DNA from: Bordetella parapertussis
Lineage (GTDB): Bacteria > Pseudomonadota > Gammaproteobacteria > Burkholderiales > Burkholderiaceae_C
Reading direction: 5' to 3'
NCBI GenBank assembly: GCA_945878065.1
Contig: CAMDXA010000041.1
Span: 1 to 10,926, forward strand
Length of the DNA: 10,926 nucleotides
This document shows positions 1-9,478 of this stretch, piece after piece (position 1 is the stretch's first letter; every line of letters starts with the position of its first letter). A program made the position numbers and the translations under genes. The notes beneath the pieces were generated by a model, which was given only the letters and a program-made list of their open reading frames with translations, did not search any database and was not told the origin of the DNA.

Positions 1-2
1 GG

Positions 3-203
3 AAAAAACCGGTCTACCCCAATGACACCTTGCGTTTGCAGACCACCGTACTCGAGACCAAACCCATGGGCCGCCGCCCTGATGTGGGCATGACGCGCAA
101 TCTGTGGGAAATGTTCAACCAACATGGTGACAAGGTGTTGCACATGGAAGGCTGGGGCATGTTCAGACGGCGTCATCCTGCACCAACTGAAAGCGCCCGA
201 TAA
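3..203 (+). CDS. MaoC-family dehydratase/hydratase, C-terminal part (5' end outside window)
   Basis: This open frame enters from the left edge and gives 66 residues before a TAA at 201-203. The visible part reads like the C-terminal strands of a MaoC-type hot-dog fold. It has a PNDTLRLQTTVLE strand, then KPMGRRPDVGMT, then a hydrophobic/charged strand (LWEMFNQHGDKVLHMEG) and a basic end (MFRRR). MaoC-like proteins hydrate enoyl-CoA thioesters or dehydrate 3-hydroxyacyl-CoA in the cytoplasm. The catalytic Asp/His hydratase motif would lie upstream and cannot be seen, so the exact activity is unknown. It points the same way as mmsA and the GMC gene, 188 nt downstream, and may belong to the same acyl-CoA pathway. 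The family call rests on pattern recognition of the fragment only. Confidence 0.72.
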   Translation, partial: KKPVYPNDTLRLQTTVLETKPMGRRPDVGMTRNLWEMFNQHGDKVLHMEGWGMFRRRHPAPTESAR

Positions 204-219
204 CCATGGACTTCAAAGC

Positions 220-344
220 CGTCATTGCGAGGCCTTTAGGCTGAAGCAATCTCCAGTCTTTGCGTAGATTCTTGCAATGAGACAAGATTGCTTCGCTGCG
301 CTCGCAATGACAAGACCTCGCAAAGACAAGACCTCGCAATGACG
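220..344. repeat. Palindromic dispersed repeat (GTCATTGCGAG / CTCGCAATGAC type) with tandem 16-bp units
   Basis: The gap between the MaoC and mmsA genes is largely one structured repeat. The outer arm CGTCATTGCGAGG (220-232) is a perfect 13-bp inverted match to CCTCGCAATGACG (332-344). Its 11-bp core (221-231) also matches 301-311. An inner pair, GAAGCAATCT (243-252) and AGATTGCTTC (285-294), is a perfect 10-bp inverted match. On the right side a 16-bp unit is repeated in tandem (305-320 and 321-336, differing at one base), followed by a partial third copy (337-344). A degenerate copy, CTTGCAATGAG, sits at 271-281. Elements with TCATTGCGAG termini and an inner GAAGCAATC/GATTGCTTC pair are known as dispersed intergenic palindromes in many bacteria. 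There is no coding capacity, so any mobility would need a transposase supplied elsewhere. Confidence 0.85.
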
Positions 345-358
345 CCGAATGAATTCAG

Positions 359-364
359 GATAAT
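359..364 (+). promoter_or_regulatory. Candidate -10 box for mmsA
   Basis: GATAAT matches the sigma-70 -10 consensus at five of six bases and would place a transcription start near 371, about 20 nt before the mmsA ATG. No good -35 hexamer lies 16-18 nt upstream; that position falls inside the right end of the palindromic repeat. There is also no TGn extension. The call is tentative. Confidence 0.3.
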
Positions 365-391
365 GAATCTTCTTCAGACAAAGAGACACGC

Positions 392-1903
<1,512 letters not shown>

Positions 1904-1904
1904 C

Positions 1905-3629
1905 ATGAACGACACCAACTTCGACTACATCATCATCGGCGCGGGCACCGCCGGTTGTTTGCTTGCCAACCGCCTGAGCGCGGACGCGTCCAAGCGGGTG
2001 TTGCTGATCGAAGCCGGCCGCAAAGACGATTACCACTGGGTACATATCCCGGTCGGCTATTTGTATTGCATAGGTAACCCGCGCACCGATTGGCTCTACA
2101 ACACTGAGCCCGCTGCGGGCCTCAATGGTCGCAGCCTGCGCTACCCGCGCGGCAAAGTCTTGGGCGGCTGCTCCAGCATCAACGGCATGATTTACATGCG
2201 CGGCCAGTCGCGCGACTACGACCAGTGGGCGGCCATCACCGGCGACGCGCGTTGGAGTTGGGATCACAGCCTGCCCTACTTCAAAATGCACGAAGACCAT
2301 TACCTCGGCGCGAACGAATTGCACGGCGCCAAAGGCACGCCCTCGGAAGTGGTGAAACAAGGCCAAAGCACTTATCACCAGACTTTGCGCCACCGCAACG
2401 CAGGCGGGGAATGGCGGATTGAGAAACAGCGCTTGCGCTGGGACGTGCTGGATGCGTTTGCGCAAGCTGCGGTGCAAGCCGGTATTCCCGCCACCGACGA
2501 CTTCAACCGGGGCACCAATGAAGGCGTCAGCTACTTTGAAGTGAACCAGAAAAGCGGTTGGCGCTGGAACACGGCCAAAGCGTTTTTGCGGCCCACTTGC
2601 TATGGCCGACCGAATTTTGAAATGTGGACAGCGGCGCAGGTGGCCAAATTGCACATCGACACGCAAGCCGACGGCAGCCTGGCTTGCACTGGCGTGGACG
2701 TGTGGAACGGCAATGAACGTGTGCAAGCAGTTGCGCGCCAATCGGTGGTGCTGTGTGCCGGAGCGATTGGCACGCCGCAATTGCTGCAACTCTCAGGCAT
2801 TGGCCCGGCAGCGCTGCTGCGACAACACGGCATCACGCCGCTGGCAGACTTGCCGGGTGTGGGTGCGAATTTGCAAGACCATTTGCAAATCCGCGCGGTG
2901 TTCAAAGTCAAAGGCGTGAAAACCTTGAACACCATGGCCAACAGCTGGTGGGGCAAAGCCGCCATCGGTTTGGAATACCTGTTACACCGCAGCGGCCCGA
3001 TGAGCATGGCGCCGTCACAACTCGGCGCATTCACCCGCAGCGACCCGTCGCAGCCCTGGCCGAACATCGAATACCACGTGCAACCGCTCAGCCTGGACGC
3101 GTTCGGCGAACCGCTGCACAGCTTTCCCGCGTTCACCGCCAGCGTATGCAACCTGAACCCTTCCAGTCGCGGCACAGTCAACATTCAAAGTGCGGATTTC
3201 AATGCAGCGCCATTGATCGCGCCGAATTATTTGTCCACCGATGAAGACCGCCGCGTGGCCGCAGACTCTTTGCGTGTCACACGACGCATCGCCGCACAAC
3301 CGGCACTGTCTCAATACCAGCCCGAGGAATGGAAGCCGGGCACGCAGTTTCAAACCGATGACGAACTCGCGCGTTTGGCAGGTGACATAGGCACCACGAT
3401 TTTTCACCCGGTCGGCACCGCACGCATGGGCCGCCTGGACGACCCGCTGGCCGTGGTCGACAGCGAGTTGCGCGTGCGCGACGGGCGCGGTGGTCTGGTG
3501 CGCGGCCTGCGCATCGCAGATGCGTCTGTGATGCCAAGCATCACCAGCGGCAACACCAACAGCCCGGTGTTGATGATTGCAGAACGCGCCGCAGAATTAT
3601 TGGCCATCGATGCCGCTGAACTCGGGTAA
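1905..3629 (+). CDS. GMC-family FAD-dependent alcohol dehydrogenase (choline dehydrogenase-like)
   Basis: The 574-residue protein is a complete glucose-methanol-choline oxidoreductase. The N-terminal FAD-binding motif DYIIIGAGTAGC (residues 7-18) and LIEAG (34-38) form the Rossmann fold. The first GMC signature follows at PRGKVLGGCSSINGMIYMRG (81-100) and the second at GAIGTPQLLQLSGIGP (286-301). The C-terminal active-site region has His501 in FHPVGTARMG and Asn550/Asn552 in SGNTNSP, placed as in choline dehydrogenases and AlkJ-type alcohol dehydrogenases. It should oxidise an alcohol to an aldehyde, passing electrons from FADH2 to the respiratory chain or to oxygen. No signal peptide is visible. 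The ATG at 1905 lies one base after the mmsA stop. An open frame extends further upstream but only overlaps mmsA, and the protein homology begins at this ATG. The pairing with a CoA-acylating aldehyde dehydrogenase suggests consecutive steps. Choline itself is unlikely, because the partner is not a betaine-aldehyde dehydrogenase. Confidence 0.9.
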   Translation: MNDTNFDYIIIGAGTAGCLLANRLSADASKRVLLIEAGRKDDYHWVHIPVGYLYCIGNPRTDWLYNTEPAAGLNGRSLRYPRGKVLGGCSSINGMIYMRGQSRDYDQWAAITGDARWSWDHSLPYFKMHEDHYLGANELHGAKGTPSEVVKQGQSTYHQTLRHRNAGGEWRIEKQRLRWDVLDAFAQAAVQAGIPATDDFNRGTNEGVSYFEVNQKSGWRWNTAKAFLRPTCYGRPNFEMWTAAQVAKLHIDTQADGSLACTGVDVWNGNERVQAVARQSVVLCAGAIGTPQLLQLSGIGPAALLRQHGITPLADLPGVGANLQDHLQIRAVFKVKGVKTLNTMANSWWGKAAIGLEYLLHRSGPMSMAPSQLGAFTRSDPSQPWPNIEYHVQPLSLDAFGEPLHSFPAFTASVCNLNPSSRGTVNIQSADFNAAPLIAPNYLSTDEDRRVAADSLRVTRRIAAQPALSQYQPEEWKPGTQFQTDDELARLAGDIGTTIFHPVGTARMGRLDDPLAVVDSELRVRDGRGGLVRGLRIADASVMPSITSGNTNSPVLMIAERAAELLAIDAAELG

Positions 3630-3652
3630 TCACCAGTGAGTACAGCCACGAT

Positions 3653-3684
3653 CATGGCCTACATTTCTTTCACTCAAGGCCATG
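3653..3684. repeat. Short inverted repeat in the GMC-TSUP gap
   Basis: CATGGCCT (3653-3660) and AGGCCATG (3677-3684) are perfect 8-bp inverted copies separated by 16 nt. No T-run follows on either strand, so it is not an intrinsic terminator. It could be an operator-like site or an RNA hairpin in the 3' end of the GMC transcript, or simple chance. Confidence 0.4.
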
Positions 3685-3761
3685 TGCTCCAACATATGGC
3701 TGACGAGGGTCTGAGGAGACAATATTGCGCAGCCTCCACAAGGCGGTATGCGTGACATGAG

Positions 3762-3790
3762 AAAAGCACCGCACAACGGTGCTTTTTTTT
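3762..3790 (+). terminator. Strong intrinsic terminator after the GMC gene, possibly bidirectional
   Basis: The arms AAAAGCACCG (3762-3771) and CGGTGCTTTT (3777-3786) form a perfect 10-bp stem around a CACAA loop, and a run of eight T residues covers 3783-3790. This is a textbook Rho-independent terminator for plus-strand transcripts, 133 nt after the GMC stop codon. The four A residues at its left edge give a shorter U-run on the minus strand, so it might also stop transcripts running leftward from the mre/mrdA operon through the TSUP gene. Confidence 0.88.
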
Positions 3791-3809
3791 CGCCAAGAAG
3801 AAAGCCTTG

Positions 3810-4568
3810 ATGGACATTTTGCTGGTCAGCCTGATGTCGGCGTTGGCCGGCTTTGTCGATGCGGTGGTCGGTGGCGGCGGGCTGATTTTGGTGCCGGCGC
3901 TGTTCGCGGCTTACCCCACCGCGCACCCTGCCAGTTTGCTGGGCACCAACAAATCCGCCTCTGTCTGGGGCACATTGTTTGCGGCTTGGCACTACAACCG
4001 TCGCGTGACCCTGGATTGGCGCGCATTGCTGTGGGCCAGTGCGCTGGCATTCATTGGCTCTGGGGCAGGGGCTTACTTGCTCACCTTGGTCTCCCCATAC
4101 TATTTGCGCCAATCCTTGCCCGCGGTGCTGATTGCTGTGTTGGGCTACACCTTATGGCACAAACAACTGGGCCAAACCCATGCCCCGCGTTTCCAAGCCC
4201 GCAAACAAGCCCTTTATATGGCAATGATTGGCTGCACGATGGGTTTTTACGATGGTTTTTTCGGGCCGGGAACAGGCAGTTTTTTGGTGTTCTTGTTGGT
4301 GCGCGTTTTAGGGTTTGATTTTTTACACGCCTCGGCGCATAGCAAAGTGATGAACCTATCAAGCAACTTGGCGGCGTTACTGTTGCTCTCTTGGCAAGGC
4401 CATGTGTGGTGGCATTTAGGCATACCGCTGGCACTGGCCAATGTGGCGGGCAGTTTGCTTGGCAGTCGCATGGCACTGAAACACGGGGCGGTGTTTGTGC
4501 GCTGGCTGTTTATTCTGGTGGTGGCTGCACTGGCCCTTAAAACTGCACGAGATGCATGGTTTTTGTAG
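3810..4568 (+). CDS. TSUP (TauE/SafE) family membrane transporter, YfcA-like
   Basis: The 252-residue, highly hydrophobic protein has the two-part layout of the TauE/SafE family. The N-terminal half holds DAVVGGGGLILVPAL (17-31) and LLGTNKSASV (43-52). The C-terminal half holds GFYDGFFGPGTGSF (145-158) and later SKVMNLSSNLAAL (178-190), and I estimate about seven or eight membrane segments. Family members sit in the inner membrane and move sulfite, sulfonates, sulfoacetate or related organic anions; the substrate here is unknown. The FYDGFFGPGTGSF motif resembles E. coli YfcA, itself uncharacterised. I chose ATG 3810; an in-frame TTG at 3807 is possible, and no further upstream ATG exists in frame. 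An AAGAAGAAAG stretch (3795-3804) can serve as ribosome site. A terminator ends only 19 nt before the start, and the gene converges on mrdA with a 3-nt gap. Confidence 0.88.
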   Translation: MDILLVSLMSALAGFVDAVVGGGGLILVPALFAAYPTAHPASLLGTNKSASVWGTLFAAWHYNRRVTLDWRALLWASALAFIGSGAGAYLLTLVSPYYLRQSLPAVLIAVLGYTLWHKQLGQTHAPRFQARKQALYMAMIGCTMGFYDGFFGPGTGSFLVFLLVRVLGFDFLHASAHSKVMNLSSNLAALLLLSWQGHVWWHLGIPLALANVAGSLLGSRMALKHGAVFVRWLFILVVAALALKTARDAWFL

Positions 4569-4571
4569 CTT

Positions 4572-6560
4572 TCAGGGCTCTTCTTCCACAACTGGCTCAG
4601 CAGGAACATTGATGGCCTTAGGCGGCCATGGCACGGCGGACGCTGGGCGACGCTTGCCGATCAGCCGCGTCGCCTGACCGACACGCACCGCCGCCATGTC
4701 TTCTTGAGACGGATACATACCGAGCAATACAAAATCAAACACCCGTCTTGCAATAGGCGCTGCATTTTGCGCACCAAAACCAGCGTTTTCCACCACCATG
4801 GCCAAGGCTATTTTGGGGTCTTCAGCCGGCGCATAGGCAATGTACAGCGCATGGTCACGCAAACGCTCGTCAATTTTCTTGGCGTCGTACACTTCATTTT
4901 GCTTGATGGTGAATACTTGTGCTGTGCCGGTTTTACCCCCGCTTGCGTATTCCGCGCCGACAAAGCTTCCTGCCGAAGTGCCTTCTAAGTTCACTTCCAC
5001 CAAAGCTTGTCGAATTAGCGCAATATCTTCGGGCTTGAACGGCAAACGTTGTGGCAGTTCTTTCACCACCGCCTGCTTTTCTTTGGTCTCAATGTCCACC
5101 ACTTCGCGCACCAAATGTGGCCTGATGCGGTTTCCGTTATTGACGATGATGGACAAGCCTTGTGCCAACTGCAACATAGTGAAACTGTTGTAGCCTTGGC
5201 CAATGCCCAAAGAAATAGTCTCACCAGAGTACCAGCGCTTTTGTTCCGGACGTTTATAGGTTTTTTGTTTCCATGCGGTAGAGGGCAAAATACCTTTGGA
5301 TTCTCCTTGGATATCAATGCCGGTGAGTTGCCCAAAACCAAATAAACCCATTTGTTCGTAAATCAGGTCCACCCCCATATCGCGGGCCAACAAATAGTAA
5401 TAGGTGTCGCAAGACTGAACAATTGCCTTGCGCAAATCCACGGTGCCATGACCGCTCTCTTTGTCATCGCGGAATTTATGGCTGCCGAACATAAAGTAAC
5501 CGGGGTCATAGATGGACTGTTCGGGGGTGCGCCGACCGGTATTGAGCGAGGCCAGCGACATAAAAGGTTTGTAGGTCGAACCGGGCGGATACGTGCCTCT
5601 GAGTGCGCGGTTCAGCAACGGCTTGTCTGGCGATTCATTGAGCTTTTGCCAGTTGTTGACATCAATGCCTTCGACGAACAGGTTGGGGTCAAAGGTGGGC
5701 TTGCTGACAAACGCCAATACCTCGCCGTTACTGGGGTCAATGGCCACCAAAGCCCCTCGTCGGTCCCCATACATTTCCTCAACCAATTGCTGCAACTTGA
5801 TATCAATCGACAGCACCACGGTGTTGCCGGGCGTGGCAGGACTGCTGCGCAAGCGGCGAACCGCATGTCCGCCAGCAGAGGTTTCCATCTCATGCACCCC
5901 GGTGATGCCGTGCAACTGGCGCTCATAACTTTGCTCAATACCCAGTTTGCCTATGTAGTCAGTGCCATGGTAATTGCCTGCATCCTCTTGCTCTTCAAGT
6001 TTTTCTTTTTCGGCGGGATTGATACGTCCTATGTAGCCAATCACATGGCTGGCCAATTCGTTGTAGGGGTAATTGCGAAACAAACGGGCACGGATTTCAA
6101 CGCCCGGAAAGCGGTAACGCTGAGCAGCAAAACGAGCGACTTCCTCGTCGCTCAAGCGGGTGCGGATCGGCACAGATTCAAAACTTTTGGATTCTTCAAG
6201 AAGTTTGCGAAAGCGACGTTTATCGCGCCCCTGAATGTCTATCAGTTCAGCCAGTTTTGCAAAAACATCATCGAGTGGCTCCACCAGTTTAGAGGGGGTG
6301 ATCTCCAATGTGTAGGCTGCGTAATTGGTGGCCAACACAATACCGTTGCGGTCCATGATGACGCCACGGTTAGGCACGATGGGAACAATGGCGGTGCGGT
6401 TGCTTTCGGCTTGCGCATTCAATTCCTGATAGCGCCACAACTGCAAATACATCAAGCGAAGGCTCAACAAGCCAAATGCCACCAGCACCATCAAACTGGC
6501 AACCATCACACGCGCTCTGAAGCGCTGCAAATCGTATTCAACGTTGCGCAACAGGCTCAT
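4572..6560 (-). CDS. mrdA: Penicillin-binding protein 2, peptidoglycan D,D-transpeptidase
   Basis: This 662-residue class B PBP cross-links peptidoglycan during rod elongation in the periplasm, anchored by one N-terminal membrane segment (about 18-40). The order is PBP dimerisation/pedestal domain (VPNRGVIMDRNG from about 62, GIEQSYERQLHG at about 207-218), then the transpeptidase domain. The active-site motifs are complete: nucleophile Ser328 in STYK (328-331), SCD (383-385; PBP2 enzymes use SxD here) and KTG (543-545) in GGKTGTAQV. A proline-rich tail ends the protein (about 639-662). Its start overlaps the mreD stop by 4 nt (ATGA), implying translational coupling. The usual partner gene rodA does not follow; the convergent TSUP gene begins 3 nt beyond the stop, leaving no room for a dedicated terminator. 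Confidence 0.96.
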   Translation of the reverse strand: MSLLRNVEYDLQRFRARVMVASLMVLVAFGLLSLRLMYLQLWRYQELNAQAESNRTAIVPIVPNRGVIMDRNGIVLATNYAAYTLEITPSKLVEPLDDVFAKLAELIDIQGRDKRRFRKLLEESKSFESVPIRTRLSDEEVARFAAQRYRFPGVEIRARLFRNYPYNELASHVIGYIGRINPAEKEKLEEQEDAGNYHGTDYIGKLGIEQSYERQLHGITGVHEMETSAGGHAVRRLRSSPATPGNTVVLSIDIKLQQLVEEMYGDRRGALVAIDPSNGEVLAFVSKPTFDPNLFVEGIDVNNWQKLNESPDKPLLNRALRGTYPPGSTYKPFMSLASLNTGRRTPEQSIYDPGYFMFGSHKFRDDKESGHGTVDLRKAIVQSCDTYYYLLARDMGVDLIYEQMGLFGFGQLTGIDIQGESKGILPSTAWKQKTYKRPEQKRWYSGETISLGIGQGYNSFTMLQLAQGLSIIVNNGNRIRPHLVREVVDIETKEKQAVVKELPQRLPFKPEDIALIRQALVEVNLEGTSAGSFVGAEYASGGKTGTAQVFTIKQNEVYDAKKIDERLRDHALYIAYAPAEDPKIALAMVVENAGFGAQNAAPIARRVFDFVLLGMYPSQEDMAAVRVGQATRLIGKRRPASAVPWPPKAINVPAEPVVEEEP

Positions 6561-7087
6561 AAAGGTCGGTGCTTGTCGGGGTCAGGGGCGCGACGCTGGG
6601 GAGCGAGTAACAACACGGTCATGATCGGCCACATCAAAGCCTGCAGCAAAGGCGGCAACAGAAACGCCCATCCGGGGAATAAGCCGCCTGCGGCGATACG
6701 CACTGACAACTCCAGCAATTGTGCGGCCATGAATACGGGCAATACTTGCAAAGCTTGTGAGGGCACATCAAACCACAAAATACGGCGGTGAATCATGGTG
6801 GCCAAATAGCCTTGGACGGTGTAGCTGAGTGCATGTTGGCCCAATAAAGATGTCTGATGGACATCGGTGAGCAGGCCAAGAATGAAAGATATTCCCACAC
6901 CGACTTTCAGCGGTTGATGGATGGCCCAAAACACCAACACCAGCGCCAACCAGTCGGGTGCCCAAGCGGCATTGCCCAGCCAAGACATGCTTTGCAACAT
7001 GTCTAATACAAACGCCGCCACCAAGGTCAGCAACATGAACAAAGGACTGACCGGTAAGAGCAATTGCTGACCGCGCGGCATGATCAT
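6557..7087 (-). CDS. mreD: Rod shape-determining membrane protein MreD
   Basis: The 176-residue protein is almost entirely hydrophobic, with about five or six predicted membrane helices, as expected of MreD. A conserved-looking stretch, GISFILGLLTDVHQTSLLGQHALSY, occupies the middle. A short basic tail (RRAPDPDKHR) ends it. MreD sits in the inner membrane, binds MreC and helps organise the elongasome. The ATG overlaps the mreC stop by one base (TAATG arrangement), and the stop overlaps the mrdA start by four, so expression is probably coupled through ribosome re-initiation. A second in-frame Met at residue 3 is an alternative start. Confidence 0.92.
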   Translation of the reverse strand: MIMPRGQQLLLPVSPLFMLLTLVAAFVLDMLQSMSWLGNAAWAPDWLALVLVFWAIHQPLKVGVGISFILGLLTDVHQTSLLGQHALSYTVQGYLATMIHRRILWFDVPSQALQVLPVFMAAQLLELSVRIAAGGLFPGWAFLLPPLLQALMWPIMTVLLLAPQRRAPDPDKHRPL

Positions 7088-8001
7088 TATTTGGCTCCCT
7101 TAGAAGCCGGTTGCGGCGCGGGCTGCAAATCGGTAAAGCTTGGCAAGGAGAATTTGACGGGTTCAAGCACCATCACATGGCGCGCGCCTTGCACCCTGGC
7201 CAGCGATTCACAAAGAATGCGGGCAAATACAGAATCTGCGCGTCTTTCAATCTTCACCACTTTGGCGACAGGAATGCCGGGTGGATACACCCCATCCACC
7301 CCACTGGTGGTCAGCACATCGCCTTCTTCGATGTCGGCATTGGTGGCCATGTAGCGCAACTCCAGCAACGGCGCACCGCCGGACTCCCCAAATGCCACGC
7401 CACGGGCGCCGGTGCGGGTGTTGAGCACAGGGATGGAGTGTTCGCGGTCTGTGACCAACGTGATTTCACTCACCAGTGGATGTACCCGGGTAACTTGGCC
7501 CAAAATCCCTTGGTCATCCATGACAGCTGAGCTGTTTTGAACACCGTGGGTAGCCCCTTTGTTCAAAATCATTTTGCGCATGAAGGGGTCGGCAGCTTCA
7601 TACAACACTTCTGCGGCAATAGCAGTGGTCGGATACCGTTCGCGCAATTCAAGCAAGCGGCGCAGGTGGTTGTTTTCTAGGGTAAGTTGCTCGACTTGGC
7701 TGGCACGAACCGACTGCGCCAACAACTTTTGTCTTGAGAGTTCAACCGCATTTAACGCGTCCTGCTTGCTTTCAAACACATCGTCCAGTTGATCCCAAAT
7801 GACTACAGGCCGAAGTGCCATCCATTGCACAGGGTAGACGATCAAAGACAGCGCCCATCGGGCTGGCTGCACGATGTTGTAGCGCAGATCGGCAAACATC
7901 AAACCGCAAGACAGGGTGCTGAAAAAAAGCAGTTTCGTCAGCGCTGAAGTGCCTTGTTTGAAAAAAGGCGGTGGCGAGCGATCCAGCGAGCCGAGTGGCA
8001 T
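7087..8001 (-). CDS. mreC: Rod shape-determining protein MreC
   Basis: The 304-residue bitopic protein bridges the MreB cytoskeleton and periplasmic PBPs such as PBP2. It has a short cytoplasmic start, one membrane segment (about 21-38), a coiled-coil region rich in Leu, Gln and Glu (about 72-118), and a periplasmic double beta-barrel domain from about 125. Recognisable blocks are NKGATHGV (147-154), VMDDQGILGQV (160-170), ITLVTDREHSIPV (180-192) and GVDGVYPPGIPV (234-245). The C-terminus has a short Pro/Ala-rich tail (PAPQPASKG). The ATG follows the mreB stop directly with no intervening base. Confidence 0.95.
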   Translation of the reverse strand: MPLGSLDRSPPPFFKQGTSALTKLLFFSTLSCGLMFADLRYNIVQPARWALSLIVYPVQWMALRPVVIWDQLDDVFESKQDALNAVELSRQKLLAQSVRASQVEQLTLENNHLRRLLELRERYPTTAIAAEVLYEAADPFMRKMILNKGATHGVQNSSAVMDDQGILGQVTRVHPLVSEITLVTDREHSIPVLNTRTGARGVAFGESGGAPLLELRYMATNADIEEGDVLTTSGVDGVYPPGIPVAKVVKIERRADSVFARILCESLARVQGARHVMVLEPVKFSLPSFTDLQPAPQPASKGAK

Positions 8002-9123
<1,122 letters not shown>

Positions 9124-9139
9124 TTAACAGTTTCTGCTT

Positions 9140-9475
9140 ATGTCCCTGTCTCCCCAAGATATTCAACGTTTGGCCCAGTTGTCGCGTTTGCAATTTGATG
9201 CGCCAAGCTCTGAGCGATTGCTCGGACAACTCAACGGTTTTTTTGAGATCGTCGGGCAAATGCGCGCCGTGAACACCTCCGGTGTGGTGCCCATGTCGCA
9301 CCCGGTCGACGCCATGCAAGGTTTATCCCAGGCCGTTGCCGACACCGACGAACACGGTATGACGCTGCGTTTGCGCGAAGATGTGGTCAGCGAAAGCAAC
9401 AGCCGTGACGCCAATCAACGCAGTGCGCCTGCCGTCGAGCGCGGGCTGTTTCTGGTGCCGAAAGTGATTGAGTAA
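9140..9475 (+). CDS. gatC: Asp-tRNA(Asn)/Glu-tRNA(Gln) amidotransferase subunit C
   Basis: The 111-residue protein fits GatC, the small clamp subunit that holds GatA and GatB together in the GatCAB complex. That complex converts misacylated Glu-tRNA(Gln) and/or Asp-tRNA(Asn) into the correct amide form in the cytoplasm. The N-terminus ([17 protein letters not shown]) is the helical part. The C-terminus carries the family's typical ending, LREDVV then [20 protein letters not shown]. The loop in between ([12 protein letters not shown]) is also typical. The leader before the ATG lacks an obvious Shine-Dalgarno sequence. gatA follows after 3 nt. Confidence 0.93.
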   Translation: MSLSPQDIQRLAQLSRLQFDAPSSERLLGQLNGFFEIVGQMRAVNTSGVVPMSHPVDAMQGLSQAVADTDEHGMTLRLREDVVSESNSRDANQRSAPAVERGLFLVPKVIE

Positions 9476-9478
9476 GCC

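Noticed and set aside
220..344. CRISPR array
   Set aside because: The 16-bp tandem units have no spacers between them, and the whole is a palindrome; it fits a dispersed repeat, not a CRISPR array.
3630..4112. 160-codon minus-strand open frame across the TSUP 5' end and the terminator
   Set aside because: It is antisense to the conserved TSUP N-terminal half and passes through the terminator hairpin; no domain is recognisable.
5352..6791. Long plus-strand open frame (479 codons) opposite mrdA and mreD
   Set aside because: It lies antisense to well-conserved PBP2 and MreD coding sequence and has no recognisable domain; a shadow of codon bias on the other strand.
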